Assembly: GCA_947489325.1 (NCBI GenBank)
Contig: CANLDA010000017.1
Location: 1-64,000, forward strand
DNA: 64,000 nt
Source of the DNA: an uncultured Paracoccaceae bacterium
Lineage (GTDB): Bacteria; Pseudomonadota; Alphaproteobacteria; Rhodobacterales; Rhodobacteraceae
Direction of reading: 5' to 3'
In this document: piece by piece, positions 60,250-64,000 of the stretch
How positions within the stretch are numbered: the first letter of the stretch is position 1
Layout: every line of letters begins with the position of its first letter
The notes under the pieces: generated by a model
The model's input: only the letters and a program-made list of their open reading frames with translations
What the model was told of the DNA's origin: nothing
Database searches by the model: none
Position numbers and translations under genes: made by a program

Positions 60250-61029
60250 ATGGTGCGCCCAATCGTCGGTATTATTGGAAATCAGTATTTGCTGGATAAT
60301 CATTATCCGGCCCACGCAGGCGGTACGATGAATTCTGATGCAATTTCCAGTGTGGCGGGGTGTATGCCGTTATTGATTCCTGCCGATCCGCGATTTGTAT
60401 CAGTAGAAGAGTTGGTGGAAACCTGTGATGGGTTTTTGCTGACCGGTGGGCGGCCCAATGTTCATCCAGAGAATTACGGCGAGGCGGTGACTGATGCGCA
60501 TGGCGAGTTTGATCGTGCGCGCGATGCGATTGTGTTGCCTTTGGTACGGGCCTGTGTGGAAAGCGGTCAGCCGTTTTTTGGGATTTGTCGTGGCTTTCAA
60601 GAGGTGAACGTCGCGATGGGGGGATCACTTTATCCGGAAATCCGCGATTTGCCGGGCAGAGACAACCATCGGATGCCACCCGATGGCACACTGGAAGAAA
60701 AGTTCGCCCTGCGTCATGTGGTGAGTTTTGCAGAGGGCGGCGTGTTTCATGAATTGCTGGGCGCGCAAAGCGTGATGACCAACACCTTGCATGGGCAAGG
60801 GATCAAGCGCGCAGGTGCGCGGGTGATTGTCGATGGGCATGCGCTCGATAGCACACCCGAAGCGATCTATATTGAGGGCGCTCCGGGGTTTAGCCTTTCG
60901 GTACAGTGGCATCCGGAATGGGATGCGGCTAATGATCCGGTCAGCCGCCCCTTATTTACCGCCTTTGGGGATGCGGTGCGCGTCTGGGCAAGCGATAGGC
61001 AGGCCAGCCCGGTGCTGCGCCGCGCCTAG
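60250..61029 (+). CDS. gamma-glutamyl-gamma-aminobutyrate hydrolase-like class I amidotransferase
   Basis: A 259-aa PuuD-type protein. The nucleophile Cys is in FFGICRGFQEVNVAMGG, and the His/Glu pair in FSLSVQWHPEW. PuuD cleaves gamma-glutamyl-GABA in putrescine breakdown; other puu genes are absent, so substrate is open. AAGGAG at 60237-60242 supports the start. Convergent with iorB, one base between the stops. Confidence 0.87.
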   Translation: MVRPIVGIIGNQYLLDNHYPAHAGGTMNSDAISSVAGCMPLLIPADPRFVSVEELVETCDGFLLTGGRPNVHPENYGEAVTDAHGEFDRARDAIVLPLVRACVESGQPFFGICRGFQEVNVAMGGSLYPEIRDLPGRDNHRMPPDGTLEEKFALRHVVSFAEGGVFHELLGAQSVMTNTLHGQGIKRAGARVIVDGHALDSTPEAIYIEGAPGFSLSVQWHPEWDAANDPVSRPLFTAFGDAVRVWASDRQASPVLRRA

Positions 61030-61030
61030 A

Positions 61031-63268
61031 TTACAACATCAACTCAAAATCATGCATCAGAGGCAGACGTCTTGGACGCTTGCCTGTCAGATCAAAGATT
61101 GCGTTGGCAAGCGCTGGGGCTGCAGGGGGCAAGCCCGGCTCGCCAGCGCCGCCCATGTGATCCTGTGTTTCCAAAAGATCAACCATGATGCGCGGAGCCG
61201 AGTGCATGCGCAGGGCATCGTAATCCGGAAAGTTCTGCTGATCCGCCGCACCATCGGTAAAGGTGATCTCGCCAAAACAGGCCGCCGAGAGACCATAGAT
61301 CATAGCACCTGACATTTGCGCGCGGATATTGGCGGGATCAAGCGCCAACCCCATGTCGGCGACAATCCAAGCATCGCTGATGCGGATTAATCCATCTTCT
61401 TCGGTCACATCAATCACCTGCGCAACCGGGGTGCCAAAGCTGTAACTCATGGCAATCCCGCGCCCTAGGCCACGTTTGCCTTGACCTTGCCAGTTGGAAA
61501 TGTCGCGCAGTTTTTCCAGCACGGCCGCGGCAGGAGCCCATTCAGCGCGGGCCATATCAAGACGAAATTCAAGCGGATCACGCCCGGCGGCATGGGCCAA
61601 CTCGTCGACAAAGCTTTCCATGAAGAACCCGTTGAAGGAATTGCCGACAGAACGCCAACTGCCAACATTCAAATCCATCTTGGCCAGATGACCACGGATG
61701 CGAAAACTCTCAATCGCATAGGGTTGGTTGAACGCGCCTTCGACATGTACCTTGTCAGGGCCACCGCTGGGCATGCCCAGCCGCGCCAGCGTGCTTTGGA
61801 TTACGGATTGAGCAGCGATTTGACCGTCCAGCATGACCGCCTGCCCGTCCTTCACCGCACCGCGCATGCGCGCCATGGCACCGGGGCGGTACATGTCATG
61901 CCCCATATCTTCTTCTCGAGACCATGTCAGTTGCACGGGGGTGCCCGGCATCTCTTTGGCGACTTTGGCTGCAAGAACAGCAAAGTCAAATTCGCCACGT
62001 CGGCCAAATCCGCCGCCCATCAGCGTGGTGTGAACGTTAACCGCATCGGCAGGTAAATCAACGGCTTGAGCGCAGAAATCACGCACGAATGTTGGCCCTT
62101 GATTGCCCGCCCATATGTCGAGACGATCACCAGAATACAGGGCGGTGGCGTTCATGGGTTCCATCGTGGCATGGGCCAGATAGGGGACTTGATACTCTGC
62201 GCTGACTTCAATGGCGCCTTCTGGCAAGGTACTTACATCGCCATCATCACGCATGGTGGAATTGGGCTCAGTATCAAAAGCTGCACTGATTGTGTCAAAC
62301 ATGTCAGAGGTGCTGGGCGGGAAGGGAGCCGCACCCCAGTCAAAATCTATCGCCTCAAGCGCTTGCATGGCCAGCCATGTATTGGTGGCCACGACCGCCA
62401 CGCCAGTACCCAAATTGACCACTTTTTCGACGCCGGGCATCAGATGCGCGGCAGAGGCGTCAAACCCCTTCATTGCGCCACCCAAATGAGGGTTCATTTT
62501 CACCGAGGCGAATTTCATGCCCTCTAGGCGTGTGTCGATGCCAAATTGTGCGGTGCCTGTGGCTTTGCCCACCATATCAATGCGGGGTTGCGAACGACCT
62601 AGAAGGCGCCATTTGGTGGGATCGCGAAGGTCAACCTTGATTGGATCAATCTTTGCAGCGTCTGCTGCCAAATCGGTATATAGGATATGGGTTCCATCCG
62701 GGGCGATCACCGCGCCATGGTCGGTTTTCAAGGTGTTGCGATCTATGCCGAGGCGCAATGCTGCGGTCTCTTTGAGGGTTTCGCGGGCAGAGGCACCGGC
62801 CTCTCGCATGCGCACAAACCCGTCTTTCATGGATGACGACCCACCGGTAACCTGCAGATCTAGCACCTTGCCCAGCTGACCCAATGTATCACCAAGACGA
62901 TGCTGAAAATCGCTGCGATCATACCCGCGATTGGGCAATATCTCTCCCATGAGGGCGCTGTTGTAATAGGCTTTGGCGGCAGGGCCGTGCAGCACGGTCA
63001 ATTGATCCAGATCGACGTCCAGTTCCTCGGCGATCAGAGCGGCCCATGTGGTATGGACACCTTGGCCCATTTCAGCACGTGGGGCGATCACGGTGATCTG
63101 GTCTCGACTGATCATGACAAAGGGGTTAAAGGCGGCTTCACCGTCTTGCGGTAATAACGGATTGGGGGCAGGGCGGCTGACGTACCAAGCTCCAAATGCG
63201 ACGCCGCCGACAATGGAGGCAGTTCCTATCAGGAAAGTGCGGCGCGCGATTGTTTTGATGCGTCCCAT
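61031..63268 (-). CDS. molybdenum hydroxylase large subunit (IorB-like, xanthine dehydrogenase family)
   Basis: A 745-aa molybdopterin-cytosine-dinucleotide-binding subunit. The N-terminus has a twin-Arg and hydrophobic anchor (IARRTFLIGTASIVGG), so it probably faces the periplasm. Molybdenum-site motifs: GGGFGRRGEFD, GNQGPTFVRDF and the catalytic Glu in GAGEPGLPPAAPALANA. This design matches isoquinoline 1-oxidoreductase beta and related aldehyde or N-heterocycle oxidases. It is 3 bp downstream of the Fe-S subunit. Substrate unknown; no cytochrome c subunit follows. Confidence 0.88.
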   Translation of the reverse strand: MGRIKTIARRTFLIGTASIVGGVAFGAWYVSRPAPNPLLPQDGEAAFNPFVMISRDQITVIAPRAEMGQGVHTTWAALIAEELDVDLDQLTVLHGPAAKAYYNSALMGEILPNRGYDRSDFQHRLGDTLGQLGKVLDLQVTGGSSSMKDGFVRMREAGASARETLKETAALRLGIDRNTLKTDHGAVIAPDGTHILYTDLAADAAKIDPIKVDLRDPTKWRLLGRSQPRIDMVGKATGTAQFGIDTRLEGMKFASVKMNPHLGGAMKGFDASAAHLMPGVEKVVNLGTGVAVVATNTWLAMQALEAIDFDWGAAPFPPSTSDMFDTISAAFDTEPNSTMRDDGDVSTLPEGAIEVSAEYQVPYLAHATMEPMNATALYSGDRLDIWAGNQGPTFVRDFCAQAVDLPADAVNVHTTLMGGGFGRRGEFDFAVLAAKVAKEMPGTPVQLTWSREEDMGHDMYRPGAMARMRGAVKDGQAVMLDGQIAAQSVIQSTLARLGMPSGGPDKVHVEGAFNQPYAIESFRIRGHLAKMDLNVGSWRSVGNSFNGFFMESFVDELAHAAGRDPLEFRLDMARAEWAPAAAVLEKLRDISNWQGQGKRGLGRGIAMSYSFGTPVAQVIDVTEEDGLIRISDAWIVADMGLALDPANIRAQMSGAMIYGLSAACFGEITFTDGAADQQNFPDYDALRMHSAPRIMVDLLETQDHMGGAGEPGLPPAAPALANAIFDLTGKRPRRLPLMHDFELML

Positions 63269-63271
63269 GGC

Positions 63272-63733
63272 TCAGGCTCCCATGTCTTTGGCGGCTTGAT
63301 GGATGGCGGCACGTATACGGGGATAAGTGCCACATCGGCACAGGTTGCCCTGCATGGCCTCGTCAATTTCAGAATCCGATGGATTGAGCGTTTCCGCCAA
63401 CAAAGCCGCCGCCTGCATGATCTGACCGGACTGACAATACCCGCATTGTGCAACCTGCTGATCAACCCATGCTTTTTGCAGGATCGACAGATTTTGTGGG
63501 GTGCCAAGCCCTTCGATGGTGGTGATTTCCCCCCAGACATCCGACATGGCCACCTGACAAGAGCGCACGGCTTCGCCGTCGATATGCACAGTGCAGGCAC
63601 CGCATGCAGAAACACCACAGCCATATTTGGTGCCCGTCATACCAAGTTCATCGCGCAGCACCCACAGCAAGGGCACATCATCTGGCAGATCGACAGAATG
63701 GGCCTGCCCATTGATTTTCAGAGAGGTTGGCAT
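63272..63733 (-). CDS. (2Fe-2S)-binding subunit of molybdenum hydroxylase (IorA-like)
   Basis: A 153-aa protein with a plant-type 2Fe-2S cluster ([17 protein letters not shown], then SC) and a second helical one ([22 protein letters not shown]). It carries electrons from the molybdenum centre of the large subunit, encoded directly downstream. The ATG at 63733 has GGAG eight bases before it; two adjacent upstream ATGs lack one. Divergent from a TetR gene with two operators between. Confidence 0.9.
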   Translation of the reverse strand: MPTSLKINGQAHSVDLPDDVPLLWVLRDELGMTGTKYGCGVSACGACTVHIDGEAVRSCQVAMSDVWGEITTIEGLGTPQNLSILQKAWVDQQVAQCGYCQSGQIMQAAALLAETLNPSDSEIDEAMQGNLCRCGTYPRIRAAIHQAAKDMGA

Positions 63734-63765
63734 AGGGGGCTCCATCATCGGTGATTTAGACTTGA

Positions 63766-63824
63766 TGACAAAATGCATCGAAAGTGTCAGTAATGTCAAT
63801 TGACAAAATGGATCAAAACTGTCA
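63766..63824. promoter_or_regulatory. two directly repeated 24-bp TetR-type operators
   Basis: TGACA-N14-TGTCA occurs at 63766-63789 and again at 63801-63824, 35 bp apart. The two copies share TGACAAAATG at the start and agree at all but three inner positions. A 12-bp palindrome TGTCAATTGACA (63794-63805) sits between. Lying between the divergent iorA-like and TetR genes, they are the likely binding sites of that TetR protein. Confidence 0.7.
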
Positions 63825-63834
63825 GATCGCCTAT

Positions 63835-64000
63835 ATGCAAATGAAAACAGATCAAAAGCCCAGCGATGCCAAACTAAAATCCGTCCTGATGGCTGCCTTT
63901 GAGGCATTCAGCATGTATGGGTTCCGCCGCACCTCTATGGAAGACATTGCGCGTGCCGCAGGCATGTCGCGCGCAGCGCTGTATTTGCATTTCAAAAACA
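63835..64000 (+). CDS. TetR-family regulator, 5' part only
   Basis: The first 55 codons of a TetR regulator, cut by the window end. The helix-turn-helix [16 protein letters not shown] is complete. ATG at 63835 or 63841 (MKTDQKPSD) may be the start. It is divergent from the IorAB-like hydroxylase genes and probably represses them and itself. Confidence 0.85.
   Translation, partial: MQMKTDQKPSDAKLKSVLMAAFEAFSMYGFRRTSMEDIARAAGMSRAALYLHFKN

Overview
The window looks like the chromosome of a marine alphaproteobacterium of the order Rhodobacterales (Roseobacter group). The evidence is: a complete beta-hydroxyaspartate (BHA) cycle cluster (bhcR and bhcABCD); alphaproteobacterial conserved small genes (DUF3572, DUF2794, a J-domain gene divergent from bolA); the FAD/GcvT-type dimethylglycine/sarcosine dehydrogenases usual in this group; TRAP transport; and a short palindromic intergenic repeat ending in a conserved ACCCC-GGATATTTT-GCCAAGAA tail, present about six times. 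There is no insertion sequence, phage, CRISPR array or rRNA. Gene density is high and the content is mostly housekeeping plus catabolism.

Layout. 0-3.4 kb: a PleD-like diguanylate cyclase with a degenerate first receiver, DUF3572, a HAD phosphatase and a DJ-1-like protein. 3.5-7.5 kb: a non-pyrrolysine MttB-family methyltransferase, a flavin-type PPOX protein, an M20 amidohydrolase and a free-Met-sulfoxide reductase. 7.6-17.1 kb: a compact one-direction run led by an XRE-cupin regulator behind two identical inverted-repeat operators: LysE exporter, three tandem GFA genes, a dimethylglycine dehydrogenase paralogue, a quinone-oxidoreductase-like MDR enzyme, a GbdR/GlxA-type AraC regulator and a second dehydrogenase paralogue. 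17.2-21.8 kb: a LysR regulator divergent from a tripartite TRAP transporter with a UspA protein. 21.8-29 kb: rarD, rluA, DUF2794, glutathione-dependent formaldehyde dehydrogenase (adhC), DUF4153, and an H-NOX-like/diguanylate cyclase pair. 29-34.4 kb: bhcRABCD. 34.5-36.4 kb: allA and a puuE-uraD fusion. 36.5-36.7 kb: two identical tRNA-Glu genes. 36.9-42.9 kb: recJ, a cysteine hydrolase, glpX, a Tat-exported MBL hydrolase and gltX. 42.9-54.1 kb: acyl-CoA dehydrogenase, MATE pump, gamma-glutamylcyclotransferase, NsrR-like regulator, gcvH, J-domain/bolA, DUF4177, thioesterase, gatB and hypothetical genes. 54.3-64 kb: pepN, a methyltransferase with a histone-H1-like tail, malate synthase G, a PuuD-like amidotransferase, and an IorAB-type molybdenum hydroxylase divergent from a TetR gene cut by the window edge.

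How it fits together. Two themes recur. The first is methylated-amine and C1 metabolism: MttB homologue, two DMGDH/sarcosine dehydrogenase paralogues with THF-binding GcvT domains, three GFA proteins, adhC and gcvH. The second is glyoxylate: allantoin breakdown by PuuE and AllA releases glyoxylate next to the BHA cycle that assimilates it, and malate synthase G offers a second fate. Two c-di-GMP synthases are present, and both have a sensor module lacking the residue expected for its signal: Asp53 replaced by Ser in the receiver, and the proximal heme His replaced by Pro in the H-NOX. That H-NOX pair, the XRE-controlled C1 run with its repeated operators, and several structured leaders (bhcA, adhC) are the most interesting points. 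All functional calls rest on reading the sequence by eye; no database search was run.
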